Assembly (NCBI GenBank): GCA_033032865.1
Contig: JAWHQI010000004.1
Location: 22,922,001-22,986,000 of the forward strand
Reading direction: 5' to 3'
From: Dactylorhiza incarnata
Lineage: Eukaryota; Streptophyta; Magnoliopsida; Asparagales; Orchidaceae
Length of the DNA: 64,000 nucleotides
The notes beneath the pieces were generated by a model. That model did not search any database, was not told the origin of the DNA, and was given only the letters and a program-made list of their open reading frames with translations. Every line of letters starts with the position of its first letter. The stretch's first letter is position 1. Positions 33,365 to 44,426 of the stretch are shown one piece after another. Position numbers and translations under genes: made by a program.

Positions 33365-34147
33365 TGCTTTTACTGATATCCTGGGCACGTAGGAGATATT
33401 GAACTCACTCAATTCTACCGCCCACTTTGCCAACCTCCCGGAGTGATCCACCCCTTCCATGATGCCACGAAGGGGGTGGTCAGTCACCACTTTGATTGAG
33501 TGTGCTTGAAAGTAGGGTCTGAGCCACCTAGCTGACGCTATCAAGGCAAACGCTAACTTTTCGAGGATAGGATATCTGAGTTCGGCCTTCCTGAGTACCC
33601 TGCTTACGTAGTAGATGGGGAGTTGTTTCTTCCCCTCCTCTCGAACCAACACTGAGCTAACCGCTTCTGGCCCTACCCCCAAGTACAGGTATAGATCTTC
33701 TCCTTGCCTCGGCCCTTGTAATAGTGGGGCCTGGGTCAATTGTTCTTTTAGCGCTTGAAAAGCCCTTTCGCACTCGGGGGTCCATTCGAATTTTTGATTA
33801 CCCCTTAATATCTTGAAGAACGAAGAACTTTTTTCCCCTGCCTTGGAAAGGAACCTGCTCAGCCTAGCTAACTTCCCTGCCAGACGCTGGACCTCTTTCG
33901 CACTCCGCGGAGATCTCAACTCCAGGTTCGCCCTTACCTTGTCTGGGTTAGGCTCCACCCCAAGAGGGGTGAGCAAATGACCCAAGAACTTCCCTCGACT
34001 GGCCCCGAAGACACACTTAAAGGGGTTAAGCCTCATCTTAAACTTTCTCAAAGTCTCAAAAGTTTCTTCGAGGTCACTGAGATGGGACTCGAGATTTTGA
34101 CTCTTGATCATTAGGTCATCCACATAGACCTCCAAGTTCCTCCCTTT
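33365..34147 (-). pseudogene. RT C-terminus and first RNase H of B
   Basis: It begins just after an in-frame TAG with MEVYVDDLMIKSQNLESHL, which contains the YVDD active-site box, then LGHLLTPLGVEPNPDKVRA and the RT connection. RNase H has PIYYVSRVLRKAELRYP, VVTDHPLRGIMEG and SGRLAKWAVELSEFNISYVP. The frame is cut at ISVKAQA by element C and resumes at 22806. It copies the element RNA to DNA and removes the RNA strand. Confidence 0.9.
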
Positions 34148-34700
34148 CTACTCGCGAAACGCCCTATCCATCATACGCTGATAGGTGGCCCCTACGTTCT
34201 TCAAACCAAACGGCATCATTTTGTAACAATAGCACCCATCCCCGGTGATGAAGGACACATCTTTAATGTCGCGAGGGTGCATGCGGATCTGGTGATAACC
34301 TGAAAAAGCATCTAAAAAAGACATCACAGAAAAACCGACGGCTGAATCAACCAGCGCGTCGATTCTAGGCAAGGGATAACAGTCCTTGGGGCATGATTTA
34401 TTAAGCAAGGAAAAATCCACACACATTCTCCACTTACCCTCCCCCTTGGTTACCATCACGAAATTGGAGACCCAGCCTGGGTACTGGATTTCCGATACAA
34501 AGCCAGCTTTGGGGAGTTTGTTCACCTCCTCCCAGATGGGCACCTCCAGTTTGTCTGCCGTGGGCCTCCTCTTCTGGCGGATGGGGCGAGCGTCGGGGTC
34601 GATGTTGAGGTGATGACACGCCATGTCCGCCTCGATCCCTGGCATCTCTGCAGCGCTCCAGGCGAAGACATCCATATTGTCCTGGACGCAGGACAAAGAT
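34148..34700 (-). pseudogene. RT N-terminal half of B
   Basis: MDVFAWSAAEMPGIEADMA, CHHLNIDPDARPIRQKRRP, GKWRMCVDFSLLNKSCPKD, FLDAFSGYHQIRMHPRD and MMPFGLKNVGATYQRMMD are the RT fingers and palm typical of Tat elements. The frame stops at a TAG (34148-34150) after AFRE, where F has SQKGRNIEVYVDD, so a Gln codon was probably lost. Its 5' end is out of frame with the protease ORF by a shift at about 34690-34705. Confidence 0.9.
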
Positions 34701-36228
34701 CTTTGCCCGATCCTCCGGGCTGAGCTCCCCATTGATCTTGATCTTCTCAATCATCCCGGCTTTAGTGGTGATCTCCACCTCCACCACTTCATCTACAGCC
34801 TCTAGCCTGGACTGCTCCCCCCAGGGGTTCTGCTCCTCTTCTTTCTCTCCCTCTTTCTCTTCCGCCATGGGCCTTTCACCGACCCCTTCCTGGGCCTGAA
34901 CCGCTTCTCTCCTCCCTTCCTCCCCTACTTCCATTAGCTCCTTCGCCCCGTCCCCTGGGGCCTCCTCTTCTCCAAGCTCTCCTTCTTCCCTCATCTCCCT
35001 GGGTCCTTCAATGACCCCTTCCTGGGCATGAACTACTCCTTCACCCCTCCTTCCTTCCAACCTCTCCCCCTCTTCGGCCTCGGCCACTTCTTCCATCACC
35101 TTGTCCCACTCCTCCGCTTCTCCCATCCACGAGATGGTGTTGACAGTAGTTACATAGCATTGTCTCGCCACCTTGGGGTCTCCCCGGACCCGGACCTGGA
35201 TTCCTCCCGCGTTGAACTTGAGGCATTGATGGAAAGTGGATGGGACACACCGGAACGTGCTGATAAGAGGCCGTCCGAAGATGGCGCTATAGCTACTGGG
35301 GGTGTCCACTATCACAAAGCGGCAGTTCCGGGACTGCCCGCCCAATGTCACATGGAGTCCCACTCCTCCCTCTACTTCCTTCCTTTCTCCTGAGAATCTG
35401 AACAGCGGGCCTTCTGAAGCCAACACCCTCCTGGGCTCCACCTTCATTTCGTCAAACGCCTTCTTGAAAATAACATTGACCGAGCTCCCGTTGTCCACCA
35501 AGATTCGAGAGACGGTGAAGTTCTCGATTGCCGTCTGGATGACCAGCGCATCACAGAACGGGTCTTCGTGACCGGGCAGGTCCTTCTGGAAGAAGGTGAT
35601 TTTCTCCGTAGGGGGTGGGGCTTGGGAGGTTGAAGCCACACTCCGACGATACATGGCATGGAGGCTTGCCTTCCGGGTTGCCTCGACCCCCACCCCCCCC
35701 CATGGATCACTCTGATCCCTCCTCGATTTCCTACGTCCACCCGATCCTTGCACCTTTCATCCTCATCCCCTGGGGTACAATCTCCTCTATCCTTGCCCCT
35801 CCTTGCTGTGCCTGTGGTGCTGGGGCTCTCGCCCCTCTGACTTCCAAGAATTCAGAGCAGGTGGCCGTTGCGTGGCCTTCTTCCTGATGGAAGTCATAGT
35901 ACGGCAGCGCCCCCCCCCCCCCCCTTGCTTCATCCCCGACTCCTCGGTTCCTTCTTCTGGAGCCAGCTCCCCCGGCTCCCCCTACTCTTCCTCTTCCTGC
36001 TCTTCCTCTACCGATCTCCATTGCCTGGTGAGGGGGGTGGAAATGGCCTCGGGCCCTGTCTCCACCCCAGCTGGTGAGGTCTTCCCTGCCCTCCTTGGAA
36101 GTTCCCTCCCCCGTGGGGGAAACCCCTCCCTGGGCCTTGCATTCCTCCACCCTGCTGCCTCCATTCCCACTCTGGGGCCCTTGCTTCCTCTCTTCTCCTT
36201 GGCTCTTGCTGCCTCCCTTCCGGCTCAC
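34700..36228 (-). pseudogene. gag C-terminus and protease of B
   Basis: The first part (36228-35731) is basic and Gly/Arg-rich, with the knuckle-like YDFHQEEGHATATC. F has CEYHRDRGHYTEDC at this place, so the first Cys has become Tyr. A G17 run on the element strand lies at about 35909-35925. A frameshift near 35745 leads to the protease: ILVDNGSSVNVIFKKAFDEM, with the Asp-Asn-Gly form common in Tat elements, then SYSAIFGRPLI. A long Glu-rich linker (about 35100-34850) precedes RT. Confidence 0.82.
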
Positions 36229-37221
36229 TCAGCCGTGCCAATCTCTTTGCGAACTCGGGGTTTGCTGCCTCCCCTTCTACCTCCTCTGCCGCTCTCTCCA
36301 TCAATTCTTCGTAAGATTGAGGAGCCGTCTTCTTGAGGTCCATCTTGAAAAAGCCTTCCCTCAGCCCCAACGTGAAGGCGAGCTGGAGGGTGAACCCCGG
36401 GACCTCTTGGACAAGGAGAACCTCCTCTCGGAACCGCTGCAGATAATGAGCCAACGGCTCTCCTGATCTCTGCTTGATGTCGAAGAGTGACTCTGGATCC
36501 TTCTTTCTTTTCTTCATGGTGGAGAAACGTAAGAGAAAACCCTTACGCAAATTTTCGAAGGTATAGATCGATCCTGAGGGGATCTGGTGGAACCAGTCCC
36601 TTGCCTTCTCCATCAGGGTAGTAGCAAAGAGTCGACACTTGAAAGCTTCTGACATGGGTCTGATGGAGAGCATATCCTCGAACCACTGCAGGTGTTGAAT
36701 GGGGTCATCATTGCCAGAGTATTGCATCATGGCCGACTCCCTGAATCCCTCGGGGAGTGGTGCTGAGAGCACCATCTCGCAGAAAGGACTTCCCCCACTC
36801 ACCTTCTGGACTTGCTCTATCATTCTCGCGAGCTCCTCAGGCGACCCTGCTCCTACCGATCTCGCCATAGGACAGCTCGTCGGGACCTCCCTGGCCGAGC
36901 TTCCACGCGCGAGAGCCTCCCCTGCCGGATTCTCGCTTCCCCCAGCAGGGCTGGGGAACAGCTCTCGCCCAGACAGATCTCGCCCTCCTCCCAAGGCCGC
37001 TACCTCTTTTCCCGCCCGATGAAAAGGCTCGCTCTCACCGACTCCAGTTTGATGAGCCACCTGGGCGCCGGGGTCGCGAAACCGCCGAGCGCGGTGGCAA
37101 GAGCGCTCTGAAAAGCTCCAAGAAGATCTCGCCTAAGATCCGCCAACATCTCCACTGTGGACGGTGCTCCTGGGGGTGGCGAGCCTCTGGGGTTCGCATC
37201 CCGCTCATCCTCGCCGGTCAT
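36008..37221 (-). pseudogene. gag of B
   Basis: The likely start is MTGEDERDANPRGSPPP at 37221. A one-base shift near 37070 joins it to VAHQTGVGESEPFHRAGKE. The capsid domain (about 36790-36330) reads YSGNDDPIQHLQWFEDML, FATTLMEKARDWFHQIPSGS, LLRFSTMKKRKKDPESLFDI and GEPLAHYLQRFREE, which fits plant retrotransposon gag. It ends in Glu/Arg-rich sequence. It would form the particle. The opposite-strand ORFs here are shadows of this GC-rich coding sequence. Confidence 0.87.
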
Positions 37222-37255
37222 GCTTTCCCTGAGGTTTTCTTGGGCTAGTCGCACA

Positions 37256-37275
37256 CCACGCTCACCGCACCAAAA
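37256..37275 (-). other. Candidate primer-binding site of B
   Basis: Directly after the 5' LTR end the element strand reads TTTTGGTGCGGTGAGCG. The TGG is in the right place for a tRNA CCA end, but I cannot assign the tRNA. Confidence 0.5.
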
Positions 37276-37950
37276 TGTTGAAACCGATTTCTCGGTTTCT
37301 GTGGAGTTCGGGGCCCCCAACGGGTTGGGGGGCGACTGGCACTTACTAATCTTGCGAGAGAACAGACCAGAGCCTCGGAGTTGGACACTAATCCTTAGGC
37401 TCAGCTAGGAGGACCCACCACACACCCGGAAGATCTTTAGAGCGCTTCCCCTCCCAAGCCAAAAGCTGAAGCCTGGGCACCTTGGAGAGCTTAAGGATGG
37501 CCTGAGGAGAGAGAAGCTCAAAAGAGAAGTCCTCTCCAAAGGTGCCCTTTGGATCCTATTTATAGGTTTTCTGATCTGGCCTACAAATAGCAGGAATTTG
37601 CCTCTCGATTTTACTATACGCACCCAAACTTGGTCTGCTAACAGCCAAACTCCGCTGTCCGGGGTGGCTATTGGCAGACCCTCAGGGGCAAAGAGGTAAT
37701 TCTAGCTTCCAGCCCCATGGAAGAGGGGTCTGTGAGGACTGCTCTCCCTCCTAGTCTCGCCAAAGTGTATGCGCGAGCCCCTGCTGTCTCTGCGACATCG
37801 AGGGTCTCGCTGAACCTTAGGAATGAGGCCCTCCTGCCGAGCGTGGAGAGAGCGAGACTAAGCCACTGATCTCGCCTCACCCCGGCTGCCGAGAACTATT
37901 GTTGTTCTGCGAGATCCCGGGGAGGAGCCAGGCCAACCATGGGTTGTACA
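37276..37950 (-). repeat. 5' LTR of B
   Basis: Starts TGTACAACCC and ends GGTTTCAACA on the minus strand. The palindromic TATA region CCTATAAATAGG lies at 37555-37566 (minus), the likely promoter of gag-pol. Confidence 0.93.
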
Positions 37951-37959
37951 CTGGGGGTG

Positions 37960-39606
37960 TGATGAGTCCCATTTATATACTGATTGTCAGACTCAACCGG
38001 GCTAGTTTTCATGCTTTTGTACTTCAGTTTTGTTCATATTTGTTTATATTCACCTTGTTCATGCTTTTACTTAAAGTGCATATTTAGGCCCGTTGTTGTG
38101 TGCAATTGCGCACTATATTGCTGGGGATATGCACATTGTGCTCCCCATTGTATTTTTCTCTGTATTATTGTGCTGGAAGTGTATTCCCAGCGTGCGCTTT
38201 GGCTGTGAATAGGGGCAGATCTCCATTTTGCCTGAATTCATGTATGCATGAATCGCACGGTCGTGCGTTTTCTTGACGCACAGACGGCTGCTATCGTTCG
38301 CTCATGGTGGCTGGCAAAATGGTGATCTAAATGTGGTCATGCATTTTTACGCACGGGCGGGTTCGCCCGTGCGTGAGTAAAATGCACGAGCTCCCTGTTT
38401 GCCTGTTTTTTCGTTCAATCAGAAGTTACCCGTGCATTTTTACGCATGGTCGGATTCGACCGTGCGTGAGTAAAATGCACGGGCGCGTCTTCCTTCTTCC
38501 GGCCTTTATGCTTTGATTAAGTATCACACGGTTCACGCACAGTCATGCGTTCGACCGTGCGTGACCATTTTTCTAACCTTTTTCTATAAAAGCCGATTCT
38601 GTTCCGCGATTTCTTCCGCCGTCAGGGCGGAAAGCTCCGTTTTTGAAGATTTCGTCCTCCCCCTTTCACCTGAGGCCACCTCGCATCATCCAAGCACTTC
38701 AAGGGAGAGATCCTAGCCCTACTCTCATCAATGGAGGAAGGATTACACAGCTTTTGTGGCGGCCAAATCAATACGGAGAAGACGGGTATATTGGAGGGAA
38801 GGTGACAGCTCCTCTGGACCCCGGACGCAGTTGTGGACCGAGCTAGGACGGGGATTGACAACCCGACGATTCCTACGGTGAATCCCAACAAGCCTCTGGA
38901 TGTGGTTGTATTTCTAGCTTTTCCTCCTTTCCTCCTTATGATTGTAGTTAGTTTCTCTTATGTTGATGATGTTGCACTCTATATTTGTTGAACTTCATGT
39001 TATATATTATGAAATGTTTTCATGCTTATGAGTGCTTGAGGTGTTCTTTCGTGGTGATTGTGGTGTGAGTGTTCCGTGTGCCGCACTAGCAATTGCTAGT
39101 GGCATGCTTATTGATGAGGTGCTTGCGACCCTCATTCTGATGGTGTGACCCACTCCATCCACAAGCCTTCTCATCCATCCGCGCAGCGAAGCGGTGCATA
39201 GAGGCCCGTGTAATCCATTCGCCTAACGAAGCAGCGCGCTTAAGGCCTGCACAGTTTGATTCCGCTTGCCTACTCGTCCATCCGCTCTTGCGAAGTAGTG
39301 TGTTCAAGGCCTACGTAGTTTTCCATCCCGCCCGGCGAAGCATTGCATAGCGGCATTACATAGGACTAATTGTAGTTGTTTTCTTTTATTTTCCAAAAGC
39401 CAAATCAACTCTCCCACAATCCATCCGACTTAAGGACTTCAATCTCAAGTACGTCCTCAATAGTTAACTCCACCTTACTGTGTTCCTTCGAGATTCGATA
39501 CTCGTGGATTCACTCCTCGTTTTATATTACTTGAATGATCGGTACACTGCCGTTTTGTGCCGCAGTCTAGCTACCGCCTATAGCGGTGTGCGAGATTTGC
39601 GCATCA
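37960..39606 (+). repeat. 3' LTR of A
   Basis: TGATGAG...GCGCATCA, paired with 10495-12137. It starts only 9 bp after B ends (37951-37959 is the TSD plus the last of A's polypurine tract). The hairpin cluster is at about 38337-38572 and the TATA box at about 38585. Confidence 0.9.
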
Positions 39607-39611
39607 CTCTT

Positions 39612-40544
39612 CAGTTTTCTATACCGACTCTTCTCACTAAGAACCAGTTGGCTTTAGCAGATCTATCCTCTGATCCGGCCACAAGCAGCTCTAGCCCTTC
39701 TATCCCCAGAAAGGCCTCGAGCACCCCCTAGATCTAACTCCTAGACCTAGTGCCAGCAACCACAGAGAATTCCACCTAAACAGCGCACGGACCTAGTTGC
39801 CAACAACTACGTCGAATTCACTAAACAATCACACGTGATAAAGGTACAACAAAATATAAAAGACATTAAAAACTCCCTATGAAGAATTCTGGAGACTACG
39901 AAGACCCGCTGAATATCGTTAAAGTTGAACCGTGCATTCTTTGCATTGGGTTAGCATTGATCCGATCTTCCTTCAAATTCTTCTCTTGAATTTGTGTGGG
40001 AGATGGTCGTCTGGAAATACGACACACATAGATCTTCTGAAGTGCTGGAATACGGCTCCTTAGGATCAATAGTTGATGAGAACGATTGCCACCTATTTAT
40101 AGGATAGGAAGCTAATGTCAGCGTTAGGGATAACGCCAGGTGTTGGCTCTGTATAGAAATAATTTGATGGCTTGGATCTTCAAAATAGGAAATAGATTCT
40201 GCATCTTTGGAAACATTCATTTTAGGCAACATTAACATTGGTGTTGAGGCTAACGCCTGGTGTTAAGCCAAATCATTAACAAAATTCTCCTGCAATCACG
40301 TCAGCTTCGCTCCATGTCATTTTCATCTTGGTGGGAATGAAAGTCAATGTCAGTGTTAGCCCTAATGCCTGACGTTAGACTTCTTACTTCTTTTCAACTC
40401 GAGAGTAAGTCCAGACTAACTGTAGCAACCTAGTTTCATATTTTTCAAACCTGCATGCTAAAAAATACAATGGCAAACTAGATCAAATACAAGTAGGATT
40501 TGTTATTCTCAAATCAAAGGGATGTAGAAAACCTTGTTCCAACA
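39612..40544 (-). repeat. 3' LTR of E, proximal part
   Basis: On the minus strand it starts TGTTGGAACAAGG at 40544 and continues into 10494 beyond element A. It shares with D's LTR the blocks TTTTCTATACCGACTC, CAGTTGGCTTTAGC and CTCGAGCACCCCCTAGATC (plus-strand text). A TATA-like CCTATAAATAGG is at about 40094-40105 (minus). GCGTTA...TAACGC-type hairpins lie at about 40119-40375. Confidence 0.78.
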
Positions 40545-40556
40545 ATCTCCCCCTTT
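40545..40556 (-). other. Polypurine tract of E
   Basis: AAAAGGGGGAGAT on the minus strand directly precedes the LTR start at 40544. It corresponds to AAAAGGGGGAGTT of D at 51139-51151. Confidence 0.8.
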
Positions 40557-42724
40557 TGATAATAACAAATCCAATTAAGATAAATCAGATTCAGATATAA
40601 ATGATGTGTTTTTATATAAAGATATGACACTATGCTATAAAGAGATTTCAATCAAGAAATACATTTAAAGATTTGTGCTCCCCCTATTTAGGTGCTCCCC
40701 CTTAGTGTATTCTCCCATAGAATAGATTTATGCTCCCCCTTAATCTAGTGAATCTTACTCCTTAATAATTAAGATTTATCATTTTATTCTCCCCCTTTTG
40801 TTATTAGCAAAAGTGGGTGGAGTGAAACAAAACTAAGATAAAAAGGGTAAAATTGGGATAACTAAGAGAGGATTTAGGAGTTTTTTTTTGAAAATTTAGT
40901 AAGTCATGATCGCGATAAGAGAGAGAGTAGCACAGCAAAAAAATATGATAAGCGTGAGTACAACATCCCATGTACTTTACCAAGCTATTCTACCACTTGT
41001 TAGAGAACAATGGAAAAGAGTTTGAAAGATACCACTTGGTGAAAAAGTGAAAAAGTGTTTGAAAGACACAAGTGAAGAATAGACTATAAAAATAAGCATG
41101 ATAAAGCATGGTAAAAATACATGATCAAATCAATAATGCGGAAAAGCAAGGTAACCAAGATGAGCATTAAAAATTTATTATTTTTTGTTTTGGTTTGACA
41201 ATTTCAACAATATTTCTAGACTGTTCACATATAATGAGCATTTTCTTTTAAAATTGCTCACAACTAAAGGCATGCATGATTTAACATATTCAAAAAGATA
41301 ATAGCTACAATGTAACTAATTCGTATTTCAAGTAAAGAAAATATTGTAGAAATCATGCATTGCAATCTAGTGCTTTTACTTAAGTTCTTAGAGAATTGTG
41401 TAAATATGCATTAGGATCTAATTCTCATGAGTAGAAGCTTTATGAAAAACAATGATATGTGCAAATAGTATTTTTGATAAGAGTATATAAGTGATATAAT
41501 AAAAACACATGACATATGTAAGGTAATAGTAAAAACTATATTAAGATTGTAATCATAGAATCACTTTCACACATCAATTCTTGAATAATATTTTAAAGCA
41601 CAAAAAGGAGTACGACTACCAAGGTGCTTGGGGGATCACATAAGCATTTTTATAATATTTTTATTTTTTGTGATCCGGTGTATAATTAGAAGTGATGAAT
41701 AAAATGTGTTTGCATAAGACACTTTACAATTCCTTCCAAGGAGCTCAACCTCACAATGCTTATTAAGACTTATCTGGAGGGTGAGAGTGCTTTGTTGAGT
41801 TATCTTTGTCATTGATAATCGTATTTTCAATTTAGGGACAAAAGGTCTCTGAATTCACTTATTTTTGCAAACACTAACAATATTGAAAAAACACTTCTAT
41901 ATGTGCAAGAAATTCATTGTTTGAAAAGAAGGTGTAGGTAATTTAAACATACAACTTAATATGTTAAAACTATTATACTACCTAATCATGCAAGACTAAC
42001 ATTATTAACACATGCAGACTGCCAAAATAGTGAGTGAATGAATCATTGATTAACATAAAACATTACTCATACTTAGAGGCATGCTAGGCAATCTTATACA
42101 ATTAGTTATAGACTATTTCATTGCACATAATAAGATTAAGGTCAAGACATGGCACGATAAATCAATGTTTAGGAGACTTGAAATGAAAATTAGTCAATGA
42201 AGAAAATCTTGAAATGTTTGCCTAATCAATTTTGACTAGCTGAAAAAAGGTGTTTGCTCATGTGAAGTCTTATAGTCAAAAACATATTTTTGTAAACATT
42301 TAAAACAAAATAAATGACAAAATATATTTGTTAACATTTTGGATTATTTGAATTATTTTTGTATTTTGGAATAAAAACAATTTTTTCCAAATCAGAGAGA
42401 TAAATAGAAAATATGCATGAGAAAAATACCATAAACATTTTAGAAAAAATAGAATGGAAATTGGACCAAAGAAGCTAACACCTGGGGTTGACTTCTAAAG
42501 CCCAAATAGACCACGATTTCCTTAGGTTTTGAAAAAAAACATCTTTGACTTAGAGTTGATATATATAAGCCTTCTTATTGTAGAAATTTCAGATAATTTA
42601 GAGAGGATTAGAAGGCTTTTGAAGCATGTTTTTGGTAGTTTTATAATGGTTTTTAATTTTTTTTTATTTTGGTTTTTCTACAAATGAAAAAGGTAACTAA
42701 GGTGCAAACATAGATATAAAGATG
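40557..42724 (-). other. Gene-free AT-rich internal region of E
   Basis: No credible ORF. Several GGGGGAGC/GCTCCCCC words (40680-40800) match the end of D's internal region. A copy of the D/E hairpin lies at 41735-41794, and a shortened second one at about 41617-41633. Bases 42006-42095 match D at about 49150-49215 in reverse. Confidence 0.6.
41735..41794 (-). repeat. Conserved-loop hairpin of E
   Basis: On the minus strand the loop CAGATAAGTCTTAATAAGC is flanked by CTCACCCTC and GAGGTTGAG, which pair with one mismatch. Homologous to the two D copies at 49441-49503 and 49617-49679. Confidence 0.75.
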
Positions 42725-42735
42725 TATATAAATAG
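42725..42735 (+). promoter_or_regulatory. TATA box of the plus-strand gene inside E
   Basis: TATATAAATAG lies on the strand opposite to E's own genes, followed by a leader with a possible intron donor (CTAGGTAAAATC, 42906-42917) before the ATG at 43303. Confidence 0.5.
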
Positions 42736-43302
42736 AGAGGCAGAAAAAGTATTCAAATAGGTAAAGATATGATAACGTCGGGCCTTATACTCAACGCTGG
42801 CGTTGAGTTTACTTTATAAAAAAATCCCAAATCCCAAGTTCTTCCCTAATTCCCTTCATTTCAAGCAGTTTTTTTTCCAGTTTCGCTGCAAGCCTCTTCG
42901 CAGATCTAGGTAAAATCCTTGTTATAATTCTTATATTTTTTGATTAAATCCTTTCTCTACTCCTAATTATTAATCCTTTGAAGTATTGAAGTGTTTCATA
43001 ATGGTAGAATGTAGATCTAGGATTTTGAGATCTGGGTTTTGATTTTTGAGTTTTAGAATTTGGTTTTTTAGATTTTTCACAAAGATGAGATTTTCTTTAT
43101 GTTTTTAGGAATTTTGAGTTTTATTGATGATTTTCCTTTTGTTCTTCACTATTTATGATATTTTTCAAATTCTAGAAGTGTGTAAAGGTCAGCATTGTGT
43201 AATGGAGATAATAGGAAAAACTGATAGCATGCGCCAGGCATTATTTTAACGTAGGGCGTTAAATTTTTTTTTGATGTGTTGTCTTGATTCAAAGTGCATG
43301 TG

Positions 43303-44408
43303 ATGGCTGCATCTAGTTTGCATGGTGTTCGTGCCCAAAAGACTTCTTCCTGTACACCACATGATTCTTATCAGTCTTTTGTGGGGATATAGAAGGGATT
43401 GATTGGTGTAGGGATGGTATTGCGGATAGACCTGCCCCATCAAGCACATATACAAAATCTCATGGTTGCATTAGGGGTATTGTCAGTGATTCCTGATGAT
43501 TGCTTTTTGACTGACTTCGTTTATGAGTTCTATATTAATTTGTTTGATCCGTCGGAGATAGAGCTCATTGGAGGGGTGATATCGATGGTGCAATATGAAG
43601 TAGTCCAGATAACTCATGAAGATTTGAGGAGTGAATTTAGGTTAGTGGAAAGTGAGAATAGACTTGATGTAGTGGAAAAATATTGGGCAGAGCAAGACTG
43701 GTCACAGGTTAATTTAGTTTTGCATGGGAAAAATAGTAGGGACCAGATTACAGACATTTCATCACTCAGGGAGGATGCACAAATAATTCAGGATATTTTG
43801 CGTCATACCATTATGTTGAAGTCCCGAGATACTAAGAAGATTATGGCTCAGCTTAGTATCATTACATATCATATTTTCCAGGAAGAGGGGTAAACATGGC
43901 AGATCTTCTACTTTCATAGATTCAGCATACGTTCAAGTTGAAGGATCTAGGAAGATCTCATCTTAACACTCTTCCTTTAGGTGGACTTATTCAACGGGTG
44001 GTGATGGAGAAGTATCTATACATATCCCAAGAGAATTAGATTAATGACAATGTCTTGATTCTTTATTCTACTTCTTCTATTCTAGTTCCTCGACCACGAG
44101 ATGTACCATCTTCTTCTCGACCACCCCTTCGATGAGGAGTATCACTTCATGAGACGAGTTAGGAGCATCAGGAGTCATTTGAAGAGTTCAGGGAGAACGT
44201 GACTCGCTGAATGTCACAGATGGAGAGGTTGGTGCGATATATGATCAAGGCTCTGAAGTTGAAACCAACACTGACAGAGAAGAAGGAGTGGGACATTCCC
44301 GTGGAGGATCCGCCCCGCCACTCGACTCGCCGTACAAGAAGGTCATGGGATTTAGGAAGTTCTAGTGCAGAAGGGACAGATTATGTTAGTGACAATAGAG
44401 AATTTTAG
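43303..44408 (+). pseudogene. Antisense gene inside copia E, unknown plant transposon protein
   Basis: The ATG at 43303 (MAASSLHGVRAQKTSS) opens a frame that, after a TAG at 43390, is clean to 43893: LIGVGMVLRIDLPHQAHIQ, FLTDFVYEFYINLFDPSEI and LRHTIMLKSRDTKKIMAQL. It continues in another frame to 44408 through several TAG and TGA codons. Its end, MSQMERLVRYMIKALKL, is a short coiled coil, with a basic tail HSTRRTRRSWDLGS. The D(F)VYEFYINL region resembles plant retrotransposon accessory ORFs annotated as putative plant transposon protein; I am not sure of the family. It is antisense to E's gag and LTR. D inserted 18 bp after its stop. Confidence 0.6.
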
Positions 44409-44426
44409 AGAGTTTTTTTTTGGTGT

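Larger units (their letters stand above)
15234..37950 (-). mobile_element. Element B: Tat-type Ty3/gypsy with antisense genes
   Basis: Two 675-bp LTRs (15234-15908 and 37276-37950), each ending GGTTTCAACA and starting TGTACA on the element strand, flanked by the TSD CTGGG (15229-15233 and 37951-37955). On the minus strand the order is gag, protease, RT, RNase H, second RNase H, integrase. On the plus strand, between integrase and the 3' LTR, lie two antisense genes. Element C interrupts it at 22812-33359. I count about 20-25 differences between the LTRs by eye. Stops and frameshifts in most ORFs make it inactive. Confidence 0.93.
10495..39606 (+). mobile_element. Element A: non-autonomous Ty3/gypsy with Athila-type primer site
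   Basis: LTRs of 1643 bp (10495-12137) and 1647 bp (37960-39606) start TGATGAG and end GCGCATCA. The TSD is CTCTT. The primer site resembles the tRNA-Asp site used by Athila elements. The internal part holds only a gag-derived ORF with two zinc knuckles, then about 2 kb without genes. There is no protease, RT or integrase of its own, so it would depend on another element's enzymes. Element B is inserted at 15234, in A's polypurine tract. The two LTRs differ at roughly 17 of the first 300 bp by eye. Confidence 0.88.

Noticed and set aside
35803..36466. Plus-strand ORFs of 177 and 130 aa opposite B gag
   Set aside because: Leu/Pro/Ser-rich shadows of GC-rich gag coding on the minus strand.
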